Part shown: in pieces, positions 1 through 11,599 of the stretch | Layout of the letters: every line of letters begins with the position of its first letter | Position numbering within the stretch: the stretch's first letter is position 1 | Assembly (NCBI GenBank): GCA_018873245.2 | Contig: JAEMBT020000005.1 | Coordinates: forward strand, 14,584,001-14,648,000 | DNA from: Archegozetes longisetosus | Lineage: Eukaryota > Arthropoda > Arachnida > Sarcoptiformes > Trhypochthoniidae | DNA length: 64,000 nucleotides | Direction: 5' to 3' | Notes under the pieces: generated by a model | Database searches by the model: none | Told to the model about the DNA's origin: nothing | What the model saw: the letters and a program-made list of their open reading frames with translations, nothing else | Made by a program: the position numbers and the translations under genes

Positions 1-76
1 ATGGCTTAAATCATATAAGTCATTCTAGATTATGAACAAAATTTGTTAATAAGATTGCTATTTTTAATAACTAGTA

Positions 77-649
77 TGGGCTGTTAAATTTGATTACAAC
101 TATTTCCAATGTTTGTAACTTTTATTTATTAACATACATTCATTTGTGATACATCAAATTAAAGCTAAACAATACAATTTTAACTATATGTCCAGATATT
201 CACCATTTTTCGATACATAAGTCAGTTCCATTATGTAAAGAGTGATAAACATTTTGTAAGAAAGTTCAGTTTTGATTGATTTGATTAATCTCAAATCGGA
301 AGTATTGTTACAGCCCACGAAGGATTGTTACTTTATTATTTGCCTGGTCACCTGATCTGACTAGCCGTGATTTTTTCTCTGGGGATACTTAAAAGACAAA
401 GTTTATGCTAATAAAATAACAATACATTCAATTTGAGATTAATCAAATCAATCAAAGCCCAACTTTATTATAAGATGTTTATAAATGTTTACATAATAGA
501 ATTGACTTATGTATCGAAAAGGTTGCGAATATCTGAACATATAGTTAAAATTCAATTGTTTAGCTTTAATTTGATGTATCACAAGTCAATATGTGTTAAT
601 AAATAAAGTTATAAACATTGAAAATAGTTGTAATCAAATTTAACACCAA
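77..649. mobile_element. Inverted-repeat MITE with transposase scrap
   Basis: Two arms of about 220 bp (roughly 77-298 and 421-649) are imperfect inverted copies of each other. They are flanked by TA at 75-76 and 650-651, the target duplication of Tc1/mariner-type elements. The central 120 bp still reads, on the plus strand, like the last catalytic segment of a Tc1/mariner-type transposase (WSPDLTSRDFF followed by a shifted frame), so this is probably a deletion derivative of a coding element. It is non-autonomous. The arms have diverged by several percent, so it is not brand new. Confidence 0.75.
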
Positions 650-1145
650 TATTTATTGGTTTGCTTTTGATTTTAATGTTTGAATATTGGAAACAAGTCG
701 ACTATAAATGAGGCGCAATTGCTTTGCCATATTGTTCATAGTCAAAAGATTTATATGAACTGTAGTAATTATAGTGATTACGTGCAATTACAAACAAGTA
801 AACAGGTTCAGTCGATTATTTTATTCAAAATTGAAGGTTATGGCCAAAAACATCCATTAAACAGTTATACTTTGCCTACTTTGGATCAATTTAGCGATAA
901 TCAATTCACTATTTGACACAAGCTTATAAATATGTTTTTAATTCTACATATTTGACATTGATAGGCCTGAAGATAATATTTTGGTAATAATAAAGATTTT
1001 GCTAGAAATAGGCCACACTTTGCTCACTTTTGGTCCGATAATAGTTACGCATTTTCTTTATATCAACTTTGATTTAAGTTTCAATATTAACAGGCAGGTA
1101 TCAATTCAGAATCATTCAAATCAGTGTGCAATTTAGTTTAATATA
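650..1145. other. Non-coding AT-rich stretch
   Basis: It holds an open frame of 78 codons (680-916) with no recognisable family and no supporting splice or promoter signal. I see nothing else in it. Confidence 0.4.
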
Positions 1146-2918
1146 CACCTGACGCAGAAATTAGGTTGACTCACAAAATCTTTATAACTTTTGACTGGAT
1201 TAACCGATTTTGAAAATTTGTCACCAAATTAACCAGGAATAAATATAATTTGTTTGACTTAAAGGAAATTTGAATATTCAAAAAGATAAAAAAGTTATAG
1301 TGGTTTGAGTAAAGAATCATTTTTTTCGGTAAGAAAATTCGGTTCAATGCATTATCGCTTATGAAAACGTCATTTATTAGAGATTTGAGTTGAAATTTGT
1401 TCGCATTTATTTCACACTCGATTTCAAATATAAAAATGAGTTTTACTGCTGAAGAAAGAGAATTGAAATTTCGATTATTTATTAAATTAAGAGCTCAAAA
1501 CACCAGTCAATCGGTGATTATGAGGAGAGTCGGTATGTATTCAATCAGTTGACAACAAATTATAATTATTTCCCTGATTTCAAGGAATTTCAAAACAGGC
1601 CTTCTATAAATGGAAAGAAATCGATGACAATGAAGAGCCTTTCCTTACGGTTCCACACAATGCTGGTTGCCATCGTAAAACAACAGCAGAAGATGACCAG
1701 ACGTTGGCTCTAGCCGCTCTTCACAACAATTGGGCCGACATCAATGAACTCAAAGAAACACCAGAATTAAAAGAAAACGAACGGATCCAATCGATTAGTG
1801 AGGCCACAATTCGAAATCGTCTCAAAGAACAAGGTTTTTAGATATCTAATGATTTTTAAAAATTAATTTTTTTCTGAATTATCAGGAATTAAGAGAAGAG
1901 TGGCGGCGCAGAAAGAGCTATTGACTGACATTCACCGTCAAAGAAGACACCAATATTCGGAACAGTTTTCTGATTGGAATTTAATCGATTGGTCACGAAT
2001 TATATCGATTGATGAATTCGCTATCTCTTCTGACGAAAGAGGAAAAATTTACGTCTGGAGGCTGAATGGAACACGATTTGATGAGCAGAACATCGCTCTC
2101 AGATCCAGAACACACCGTTTCAGTGTTTCATTTATTGCTTGGTAACTTAAAAATTTTGATTTTGTTTTACTAATTTCTGCTTCTTCAGTTTTTGTTTTCA
2201 CGGAATGGGACCGATATTTCCAGTCGATCGTCTGACAAAAGAGTCCTACACTGAATTTTTGGACAATTCTCTGATTCCATACATCCAAACACATTTCGAT
2301 GATGGAAACGTTTTAATTTTGCACGACAACCATCCGGTGCACAATTCAAATCATGTTAGAGATTAGATAACCCAGAACATCGGGCAACACGAGGATTTTG
2401 TTTTACCACATCCAAGGTATTTGAGAATTATTAATTGTCGATTTTTTCTGATTGATTTTCCAGTCTTTTTCCTGATTTGAATCCCGTCGAGAATGTTGGC
2501 TCGATTTTGAAGCATTTTGTTCGAAATGAGCGCACAATATTTGGTTCGAGAAGAGACTTGTCGAGTGCTCTCAATAGAGCACATGCAAAGCTATCGAACC
2601 ATACTTATAGGGGTTACTTCATAGATTTGTTGGAATCGATGCCTCGCAGACTCGAGGCTGTTCGTTTGTCACAGGGCGGTCACACAAGATATTGAAATTT
2701 TAAATAAATTCAATAAATTATTTGTTTTTCTCTTAATTTCTCTACTTTTTCATTTGAACTGGAATATTTCGCCTTCCATATTTTATTTTCAAAAACGAGT
2801 TACATTTTAAGAAATTACATTTATTCTTGGTTAATTTGGTGAACAAACTTTCAATATCGGTTAATCCAGTCAAAAGTTATAAAGATTTTACGATTCAACC
2901 TAATTTCTGGGTCAGGTG
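1146..2918 (+). mobile_element. Tc1/mariner-type transposon with long TIRs, DD38E
   Basis: Terminal inverted repeats of about 105 bp start CACCTGAC and sit between TA dinucleotides at 1144-1145 and 2919-2920. The interior encodes a spliced transposase, listed separately. The two TIRs differ at about ten positions, so the copy is moderately old. The second and third catalytic residues are separated by 38 residues, which sets it apart from classic DD34E Tc1 and DD34D mariner families. I infer membership of a less common Tc1/mariner subgroup. Confidence 0.85.
1436..2695 (+). CDS. Five-exon Tc1/mariner transposase, one in-frame stop
   Basis: Transposase of the element at 1146-2918, cutting and pasting its own TIRs. 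Exons are 1436-1532, 1585-1833, 1886-2141, 2189-2416 and 2464-2695. All four introns are GT-AG, 47-52 bp long, and keep frame. Exon 1-2 encodes a helix-turn-helix segment (GISKQAFYKWKEID). The catalytic triad is visible: SIDEF for the first Asp, LHDNHPVH for the second, and SLFPDLNPVEN for the Glu, with 38 residues between the last two. One TAG at 2364-2366 falls between the second Asp and the Glu; otherwise every exon is open. Short introns inside a DNA transposon are unusual, and their agreement with the reading frame argues that they are real. The copy is probably inactive because of the stop. Confidence 0.8.
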
Positions 2919-2956
2919 TATACATACTGTATATCATACAGTGCTATAATTGTAGT

Positions 2957-3346
2957 TCGGGTCTCGGGTAGCGGTTTTAACGGATTTTAACCAACAAAAA
3001 CAATCGAATCCAGCCAAGACTGATTTGATTAAAATTAGTAAAATAACTGGCATAACGTCAAATCAGATAAACTAGTGTATCCGTTCGGGGAAGATTCATA
3101 AATATCTTATCAGCTCTAAAGTTAATTATTTTCTAAATTTTGTGCGCTTTGTCGCTGCAAAATTTCTAAATTAGTTTTCATGTGAAAACTTTACGAAAAA
3201 TTATCCTTTAAAGCCGATTTCAACCGAATTCATAGACTTTTTCAAGTTTTTGACAGTTTAAAAATATAATTCCGGTTAAAATAATTTGCTCGATTTTAAC
3301 TGCTGAATCAAAAAGTTTATTTTAATCGGAATCTCGAGAACCCCGA
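2957..3346. mobile_element. Possible hAT-type MITE, decayed
   Basis: The ends read CGGGTCTCGGGTAGCGG on the left and, inverted, CGGGGTTCTCGAGATTCC on the right. The flanking octamers ATTGTAGT and ATCATAGT agree at six of eight places, compatible with a worn hAT target duplication. There is no coding capacity. The ends are approximate. Confidence 0.35.
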
Positions 3347-3460
3347 TCATAGTATACAATATTGGCTTCTAAGAGAATCAAAAATGATTTTGGCAAATTT
3401 ATTGCATAATTTTGCGAAAGTTTATTTTTGTAACTCGAAACAAAATTTTCAGTTATCTTA

Positions 3461-4365
3461 AAAGAGGAAGGCTAGCCCTCAATAGTAATTTGACCCACGG
3501 CATGACCCTAAAAAGATATTGGTCGTAATCTATAGATCTCTTCTTCCTAAACAAGGTTTCAATGAGCCATTTTTTGAAAATTTAGCGCATGTCGGCGCCA
3601 GAGGACGTTAAACAAAATTCGAAGTAACCCACAGAGACGAGTGAGATATCATTTCTGACTAATTCGAGCATGCCAAATCGAATGGTGATAGCCTCAGGCT
3701 TGAAAAATTACATATTGGCTCCGTGGGGTGACGATGACCCTACTCGCGCCCAACTTGAGCAAAGTGAGTGGAGCCAATTCTTTCGTTTTCTTCATTCTTC
3801 GGGGGGGGTAAGGGGAACACTCCTTACCCCAATCGGGGGTTGACCCTGGTTGGGAGGGGAGTAGAAGGGTGGCATCACCCCTTTAGAGGGGGTGTCCTAC
3901 ACCCTAAGAGGGGAGGGCTTTGGAGACTTTGGGACCTATCTTCTTTTACTCTTTTGCACTTCATTTTTACTATTATTTTTTGTTTTGTTTTATTCATTTT
4001 ATATCACCTCTTACTTATTGTTTCATATATTTTTAATTATTTTGATCCTTTTACATTTGTTTTAATACAATATTTTTAACAACACTGGCTGTGATTCGAA
4101 TATTTTCGAAGTTATTTTCTTTAATATTGATTTCTCAAGATAGGGAATATCACCATTTGATTCTCGTCCCGAATTAGTCAGAATCGACGTCTTATTTGCC
4201 TCAATCTGTTAATTGAAATTTTCAACTTTGACGCCCTCCAGCGCCTAACTGCGCAAGAAATCTATAGGGGGCAGGGAGTAATCAATGTTCAGGAGGGTCT
4301 CCTGTATCGATTAGCATAGGTTATTTTCTGGGATCATGAGTGGGTCAAAATAAGCCTTCCTCTTT
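3461..4365. mobile_element. About 900-bp inverted-repeat element with a G-rich core
   Basis: Left arm (about 3461-3690) and right arm (about 4143-4365) are imperfect inverted copies. Both carry AAAGAGGAAGGCT at the tip, then TTTGACCCA and a shared block around GAATTAGTCAGAA. The core (about 3798-3925) is far more G-rich than anything nearby and contains several short self-complementary stretches. The 103-codon open frame inside (3768-4079) has no family resemblance. No clear target duplication is visible, so the superfamily is unknown. Confidence 0.6.
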
Positions 4366-4840
4366 GCTATTGATTTAGTTAATAAATATGATGTGTGGAT
4401 AAATTATCGTAAACACTGTCAGGTATTATTTATACTAGTGTTGATGTCTAATGAGCGCAAACTCTGTCAATTATATTATACCTAAAGGTTAGTTAAATAA
4501 TTAAACAAATACTTCTCAACACACCTTTGATTAGTTGTGAATTATAATTTAATTTCCAATCAAAAGCAATCTTTAAAATATGTGATAGACAATTATTTGG
4601 TCTAATATACACAAAATTGTAAATTTAAAACTTAGAATGAACGGTAATCAATTTTGCAAAACTTTTATATATTAATATTTAGCTTTATACAAATATTGAT
4701 TTCGTGTTAAGCACTCATATTTTTATTAATCAAATAATTATTCCCTTAACATGACAAAATTCAACAAATCATACAGGGGTAGGTTTGAATAATTGCTTCA
4801 TATGTATTAATTTATTATAAGATTTTGGCTCTTTTCTAAG
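4366..4840. other. Non-coding AT-rich stretch
   Basis: No open frame, RNA gene or repeat structure that I can recognise. Confidence 0.4.
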
Positions 4841-4844
4841 CGGA

Positions 4845-5630
4845 TGCTATCGCTAAAAGTGCAGTCATTTTCAGATATAACTTTCGGATATTCCTTAGAA
4901 AATGTCCAGAGTGATTCAGTGATCACACCCATATATTCTGATGGGTTACAAGTACATTATTGGGCGACGAGGCCGCTTGGTTCAGAAGTAATGCCGAGAA
5001 ACACTCAAATTGAGTTTTATGTTTTCTCGCCTCGTCAGAAGTAACTAAGAAAATCTATACGATTATAACCAGAGACAAGAACTCTCTAAACCCGTGTGTA
5101 AAATTTGGTTACTGTAGCTCAGGTAGTTCTCGAGATATTGCCAAAGCGTTTAACTTATAAGCGATTACCTCGAAGTAGCATCGCCCATAGGTGCCATCAT
5201 GACCTAACCTCCTCGACAATGATCAAACCTGGCTTTACCAAGTTTATTTAGTTTACGACTCGAGTAAATTAGGTTTAATCATTATGAGGCACTAAATTAA
5301 ACAAAGATGAATATTTGAATAAAACTAGAAGTTAAGTTCGTCACATCTTAGCAACAAAGCTACCTAGAAGCTTGGAATTTTATGTCATTTTTGAAGACGA
5401 TAAGCCTGTGCTTCAGTTTTATTTTCAGCTTCGTAGCTCAAGTATTCGGAAAGATATTCAAAAAAGAATTTTAAACTTTACTTGGATCTAGATCAAAAGA
5501 TGAGAGGCCTCGTCACCCAGTATTGCACTTGTAACCTATGGGGGGTCATACCCTATCAAAATATATATCGCCACTGGATCACTCTGGGCAGTTTCTAAAG
5601 AATATTCTAACTTTCTTATGCATAAACGAT
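4845..5630. mobile_element. Inverted-repeat element, unclassified
   Basis: Sequence at about 4880-4975 (ending GACGAGGCC) reappears inverted at about 5500-5610, sharing CCAGAGTGAT and GGTTACAAGT. The arms are diverged with small indels. Inside, GTAGCTCA followed by GAGATATT or AAGATATT occurs twice as a direct repeat (near 5115 and 5434). No transposase coding is left. The ends are approximate because the outermost match fades. Confidence 0.5.
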
Positions 5631-5796
5631 AAGAGAACAATGTTAGATAGTTATCTATTTCTACATCAAATCATGCAACGAGTATACGAAGCTTTGAGTG
5701 TATTACGGTTTTTGAGTTTGAGTCTACTTTCCACCAATGCCTGCATTCTTATTTCATCATACGCATTAGATAAAAGTCGGTAAGATTTTGGACATA

Positions 5797-6252
5797 CAGT
5801 AAAACCCGTGAAAGCGTACACCTGAGTAAGGAATACATCTGTTTACGGAGCACAGTTTATGAGATGTTCCTGTTTTTCCATTAGAAATTCATTTTATAAG
5901 GAACACACCTGTTCAACGCATACGAGTACAGTATATTAAGTATTAAAAGCGCCTCCAATGTCAGTAAGACCTGTCTCAGACGAACACATCTAGTTGGACG
6001 TGTCTTCATACTGAAGTGCAATCAATGTGGTCTAATTTTAATACTCAATATTTTTTTTGTTGTCTACTTAAGTGTTATTCGATAAGTCACTATGACTAGT
6101 CAGAAAGTTAATGCTCTTGCTCTAGAAGATAAGTTAGAAGTAGTCAACTTACTATTTTAATAGATAATATAAATTAAAACTCCAAACTGTATAAAGAGTA
6201 CGTGAGTGTATGGCGTTTTTCGGTCCGTGTACGCCTTATACAAGTTTCACTG
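5797..6252 (+). mobile_element. pogo/Tigger deletion derivative
   Basis: A 456-bp element with TIRs beginning CAGTAAAACCCGTG on the left and CAGTGAAACTTGTA on the right, flanked by TA at 5795-5796 and 6253-6254. From 6092 it keeps the first 22 codons of a pogo/Tigger transposase: MTSQKVNALALEDKLEVVNL, the start of the CENP-B-type helix-turn-helix, followed by a stop at 6158. The catalytic domain is gone. It is probably a non-autonomous copy left by internal deletion. Confidence 0.8.
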
Positions 6253-7486
6253 TAGTAATCTTTATAACAAGTATTTATTTCAAGTTATAACGAAGTATGA
6301 TGTATTTGGCAAAAAATACATTAATTTCGATCGTAAAGTTTCAGAAAATAATTCAAACATTAAACCCTGTATGGAATGATCTGATAATCTATTTTTTTCT
6401 TAGTTACAGGATCCTGCTCTAAGGAAAATCTGTTAGCACAGAATAATTATCTTTTATTTTGAATAATTTTCTAAAATTATTTGAGATTATCTTATTTGAC
6501 AATTTTATGAGATTTAAGTAGTCAATAGAAATAATATTACTTTTAATGCCTAAGGCATCACTAATTCTCGTTTCAAATAAACAATTATTGCATCAAATTC
6601 CAGTTTAAAGTGAAATTTATTTTGAAAACAATGATTCACAAATCCGGAATGCATCTCATCAATTCGATAGATGCCATTTAATGCTTATTTTGCTAACATA
6701 CGAGAAGCAGTTCAATACTTATTGCTATTTTACAGTTAATACTGTTTTTGCTTTATTACATAAATCGGCTTCGAATGAGCTCAGTCCCAAGCTCAAAAAC
6801 TTGAGCTTGAGTTTAAGCTGCGCTTCTTCATCACGCCTGAACTTTAAGCTCGAAGACAGCTAAAATTGAACTTGAAGAGCAGCTCAGCTCACAACTAGCT
6901 TATGCTACCTTTGAAAATGACTGCGAAACTTAGTTGCGCTTCTCTAATATAACACCTTAATGTCCAAATATTTTAATACATTTGTAGATTCTCTTCAATA
7001 GCTTATGATTACTTTGAATAGATTTGTCTGGCAATTAGTCAACGTTATTTCATATCAGAAATGGGGTCAACTTTGGAAAGATAATTTAAGTCGTACAAGT
7101 GATTAATAGTATAAATAGCATAAGTGATTTGGCGCAATTTCTACTCACGAATAAGCTTTTAACATTTTATCAAATCACAAGTTCTATCACGGATTTTGTG
7201 AAAAAAGCATCACTTCAAAATCTGGTTAATGCAACAGATAACTATGATTTATATGAAATAGCATTTAATTAAACAATGTTTAAGTGAATTTTTAGTAAAG
7301 TTAAGTTTCAATAATTTTCTACCGTAAAAATCTAGAGAACACAACATTTACTCCAGTCTTCATAACAATGCTTTGAAAACTTTTCCAAATTTTTTCATTT
7401 AGACCTCTTTTACAAAATTGATATTATCAAAAAAATTGAATCAGATTCTTATTTTAATGACTGATTGGCATGTTTTCTGATTTGTG
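6253..7486. other. Non-coding stretch with a GAGCT/AGCTC-rich patch
   Basis: About 6775-6900 is dense in GAGCT and AGCTC words and resembles a worn repeat. The rest is plain AT-rich sequence without open frames of note. Confidence 0.4.
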
Positions 7487-7663
7487 TTTATTAAATTTAT
7501 AATAGTTTGAAATACTATTAAAAGTAGAATTTGAAGCTGAAAAGGTGAGAACATTTTGATTGACTTTGACTCAAGTTTGACAACATTTCGATATGAATCA
7601 AATCGAAGCAGAATCTTATTTGAGCGCAAATTACTATTTAATAACAAATTCGATTCGAGAGAA

Positions 7664-8209
7664 TCAGTCACGAGATGGCGAACGACTGCGAGAACTGTAA
7701 CGAAGAGTATGTCCGCTATTGACTCGTTGGTGACCCTGACCACCGCTTGCTCTCTGTCTTTGAGGACTCGACGAACGACTTCTAGATTTTGAATGTCGCC
7801 CATGTTTTGGATAATGGTCGCGACTTCGACGTCGAGATCCACTGCTTTGATAACGATCGCTCCGATAACTGCTTTCATGTCTTCGATAGGACCGATCTCT
7901 ATCTCTGTCCCAATAATCTCTTTGCCGGTAATCACTTCTTCGTGTCTTTCCGGTTGACATCTCGACCGTCACATATCGGCCACAAATCATAGTGTCATTC
8001 AGTCGGCGAACAGCTGTTTGTGCGTCACGCGACTCTTCGAACATAACAAATGCAAATCCAGGCGGATTTGTGGCCAACCAGACATTCCTAAGCCGTCCGT
8101 AACGACCAAACACTTCCGCCAATTCGTCACGTTTCGCGTCGGGACTCAAATTACCGACAAATACTTTGCAATCAAGTGGACATTCGTTTTGTCGGTAACG
8201 GTTTGACAT
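7664..8209 (-). CDS. SR splicing factor, SRSF3/Rbp1 type
   Basis: A 181-residue RNA-binding protein of the serine/arginine-rich family, which binds exonic enhancers in pre-mRNA and recruits the spliceosome in nuclear speckles. One RRM fills residues 12-85, with RNP2 KVFVGNL (15-21) and RNP1 GFAFVMFE (51-58). The rest is an Arg/Ser/Tyr/Asp-rich tail with many RS and SR dipeptides. There is no CCHC knuckle, so SRSF3/Rbp1 fits better than SRSF7/x16. The length is close to human SRSF3 (164 residues). The CDS is a single exon; family genes elsewhere usually have introns, so a retrocopy is conceivable, but the frame is intact. A poly(A) signal lies at 7487-7492 (minus strand). The long open frame overlapping in another phase (7441-7935) is a compositional shadow. 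Confidence 0.9.
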   Translation of the reverse strand: MSNRYRQNECPLDCKVFVGNLSPDAKRDELAEVFGRYGRLRNVWLATNPPGFAFVMFEESRDAQTAVRRLNDTMICGRYVTVEMSTGKTRRSDYRQRDYWDRDRDRSYRRHESSYRSDRYQSSGSRRRSRDHYPKHGRHSKSRSRSSSPQRQRASGGQGHQRVNSGHTLRYSSRSRSPSRD

Positions 8210-8224
8210 GTTCTCAATTAATGT

Positions 8225-10100
8225 AGACCAATAAATTCATTCAAATTATGTCTCAATTTTTGTTTATAATTTTTTCAATTAGAGATAAACGCTTTTTTGG
8301 AGTTTGAAAGTAGATTTGATCCGTATATGACGTCATACGTAGTGACAAAAACACTTTTACAAAATGTTTGATTCAGTTTTATTCACTCGTCACATATTTT
8401 ATTCAGTCTTTATTCAATGAGACAATACATTATTTGACTGCACTAATTAATAAAATGTCTATTTCTTAACTCATAGGACTGACTATTTTTCAGATTATCA
8501 CATTTGTGACGTATTTTTTGTTATAATTAAAAAACAGATTCAAACATTTTTTTAACATTAAATTCGTTTTGAATTATTTGGTAAAAGCTTAACAAATCGA
8601 TATCTATAACGAACTAAACTTGGTAAAACTAGTTTCAAAACTAAATATGAAAATTTGATTACCTTCTTAAAGAAGTTGACCATTTCTTACGTAAACTTAA
8701 TGGCAGTAACCATTAAATAAACAATAATTTGATCGATAATCGATTGTTTGTAAACATTCAAATGAATGTCTTTACTAATTAAGTAATTAAACGAGTCTTA
8801 CATAAAGTGGTTGAACGTCACGATTCCAATGAATCATTCGTTTTACTTCATTAATTGATTTCATATTTTATTCAATTGATTTGTCGTAACAATCAATTAA
8901 TGCAAAACCACTCAATTATTGACTAAATGATTGAAAAGATTACCAAAAGTAGTGCTTTTTCCCATATTATTACCATCTAATGCAATTTATAATCATAACT
9001 AAGTTAACAATTAGTTTGATTATGTATTTGCTATTTAGCAGAAGTAAAATATGTGACAAAAGTGTGCAAATGTTCATTTAAAATCAATAAAAAGTGCAGA
9101 CAGATTCAGATTAAGAATATGTTCATTGTGAGAACCGCTTTATGAATATTGAACGAAGACATTTAATATATAATTATTGATATTTCGTCAAAACAATGTT
9201 TAATTGATTAATGGATAGTGAATGTTTGGGCAATATTTCATTAAAAACTCGAATATTTGATCAATTTGCTTGTACAGTGATTCGCCTGTACATTTGCCTG
9301 TCTCATATGTTCGGAAACTTAAAACTAGATTTTTATCAATATTAAACACATTGCGGACATCAATGCATCAAATTCTAAATGTTTTACAATAGTTTCATTT
9401 TTCTAATATCAAGTATTTTTGCAAATTTGCATCGAATAAGCGATTGTATATTTTGCGTACAATTGATTATGCATTTTATTGGCACTTCAGTCATATCTGA
9501 CTGAAATGATTAATGTTTTAAGAATGATGGCGCAAATCGTTAACTCAGATCATAACCAATTGAATCGTAAAACATCTATACTAGCATATGTAAAGTGCAG
9601 ATGTCTGCAATCCAACCAATTAATAGGTGACTCATTGTTAGGGTGACCACATCTGGCTTATCTTATGGCGGGACAAAAATATCAAAGGGGGGAGACCCTC
9701 CCATTTTTAAAAAATAAAGTGCCGTTTTTATTCGTCATTACAAATATTTAGGTGTCAAACAACACATTCTAATATTAAAATATTGAAAATTATTGATCAT
9801 GATTGATTTCAAAGGTATATTTTTCGTTAGAAATGGCGACTTTCAAAAGTTCTTTCAAACGTAAGAAATGCTGGTTTATATCAGATATAAGTCAAAGCAG
9901 AAAAGATTAATTCAATAACTTTTGATTTTAAATCATAGGTGTTCAAAATATTAAACTAGGTTTCTTAACCCTTATCATTTGCAAAATAAATTCAATGTTT
10001 ACATTTCTAAGAAATATTTTTCTAAAACATTTTTCAAAATGAAAGTTGAAAAACGGGACAACTAGTTGTGCTGTCGAGGGTTTTTGGTTTGACGAAATTT
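8225..10100. other. Long non-coding AT-rich interval
   Basis: No credible coding sequence. Around 9640-10085 a block begins AGGGTGACCACATCTGG and ends near ACGGGACAACTAG. These words recall the tips of common DNA-transposon relics, but I could not find a target duplication. Confidence 0.4.
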
Positions 10101-10102
10101 CT

Positions 10103-11599
10103 GGTTAAGAGAAAGTAAGTTGGCGCGATCCCATAAAAATCGAGAGGAAGCTCAAATCGATATTACTCACCAAGACAAAGCAAAATCTGAAAATTTTTAA
10201 AGCCACGCCCACCCGTTCAAGAGTTACGCCCACTTTTCTATAATTGACTTATCGTTGAATTCTGAGTGGGCAGAGCATCGTAAAAATAATGTGGTAGGTT
10301 TAATTGATAGTACTCTACGAGACGAATCGAAATATATAAATACATATGAGCCACGCTTACCCGTTCAAGAGATACGCCTCATTTCAAATAGAATTTACAT
10401 TATGCCTATTCATGGGTGGTTGGGGCATCGTAAAAATCATATGATGGGTTTTGTTGATAGCGTTCTACGAGACAAATTGAAACATATACAAGATACACCC
10501 ACCCGTTCATGAAATACGTCCGTCTGAATTCTAACTAATGTTTAAACCAAAGATGAGTTCACAGATTGTTATAAAAATCATTGTTAAAAATCAAATTAAA
10601 GGCCGAAAGCAATCACATTAACTAGTTAACTTTAATAAATTAGAAATTTGTGATGTGTATTCTATATATAGGCTATGTCTACATTGTTCACACAAATAAA
10701 ACCGGGAGATTGTGGAGAAACATAAAATTATTTATCAAGTCCTCACAATCTCCCAAATATTTAAAAGAATAAGTGGACTGGCCCATTTATTCCTGGATCC
10801 TCTTGAAAGAAAAACTTAGGTTTGTCTTTCAGAAGGTTCTTGGATGATACTACACAATTTTTGAATGGTTCACCACAGATTGCTTTCGATAATGAACTAC
10901 TGCCTGTATCTCACGAGTTCTTAGAGTCAGATAATACTCCGATTGACCATGAGAACTTGTCAGACTCAGAAAATAATTTATGAGACTATTAAATAGATAT
11001 ATTCATATTTTAATTTTATTAGTATTTCCAATAAGTTTATTCTTTAGTTTAAAATTAACTTCTGAAGTGCTCATCAACAGTGATTATAATTGCTTTCGGT
11101 CTTTAATTTGATTTTTAACAATGATTTTTATAACAATCTGTGAACTCATCTTTGGTTTAAACATTAGTTAGAATTCAGACGGACGTATTTCATGAACGGG
11201 TGGGTGTATCTTGTATATGTTTCAATTTGTCTCGTAGAACGCTATCAACAAAACCCATCATATGATTTTTACGATGCCCCACCCACCCATGAATAGGCAT
11301 AGTGTAAATTCTATTTGAAATGAGGCGTATCTCTTGAACGGGTAAGCGTGGCTCATATGTATTTATATATTTCGATTCGTCTCGTAGAGTACTATCAATT
11401 AAACCTACCACATTATTTTTACGATGCTCTGCCCACTCAGAATTCAACGATAAGTCAATTATAGAAAAGTGGGCGTAACTCTTGAACGGGTGGGCGTGGC
11501 TTTAAAAATTTTCAGATTTTGCTTTGTCTTGGTGAGTAATATCGATTTGAGCTTCCTCTCGATTTTTATGGGATCGCGCCAACGTACTCCCTCTTAACC
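10103..11599. mobile_element. Fold-back element, 511-bp arms about 98-99% alike
   Basis: Arms at 10103-10613 and 11089-11599 mirror each other without any indel: paired coordinates always sum to 21702. I count about six or seven mismatches. Each arm contains two and a fraction tandem units of roughly 146 bp, each starting near a CCACGCCCACCCGTTC-like word (10202, 10351, 10494). The 475-bp centre holds a 14-bp inverted pair (around 10702 and 10741) and a 61-codon plus-strand open segment ending at 10981 with an acidic tail (DHENLSDSENNL), possibly the end of a lost transposon protein. No clean target duplication was found, so the superfamily is open. Confidence 0.8.

Noticed and set aside
680-916. 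78-codon open frame just right of the first MITE
   Set aside because: No recognisable family, no splice or poly(A) support; could be an exon of something but cannot be shown.
3768-4079. 103-codon frame across the G-rich core
   Set aside because: Gly/Arg then hydrophobic low-complexity translation explained by base composition.
5110-5150. GTAGCTCAGG word resembling a tRNA D-arm
   Set aside because: No acceptor stem or T-arm at the right spacing; it is a repeat motif of the inverted-repeat element.
7441-7935. 164-codon minus frame overlapping the SR gene
   Set aside because: Shadow of the RS-rich coding sequence; no domain.
9640-10090. Possible hAT-like relic (AGGGTGACCA start)
   Set aside because: The tips do not match well and no target duplication was found; noted only as intergenic.
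10255-10512. 85-codon open frame, repeated in inverse at 11190-11447
   Set aside because: It lies entirely in the non-coding repeat arms of the fold-back element; it is open only by chance and duplicated with the arm.
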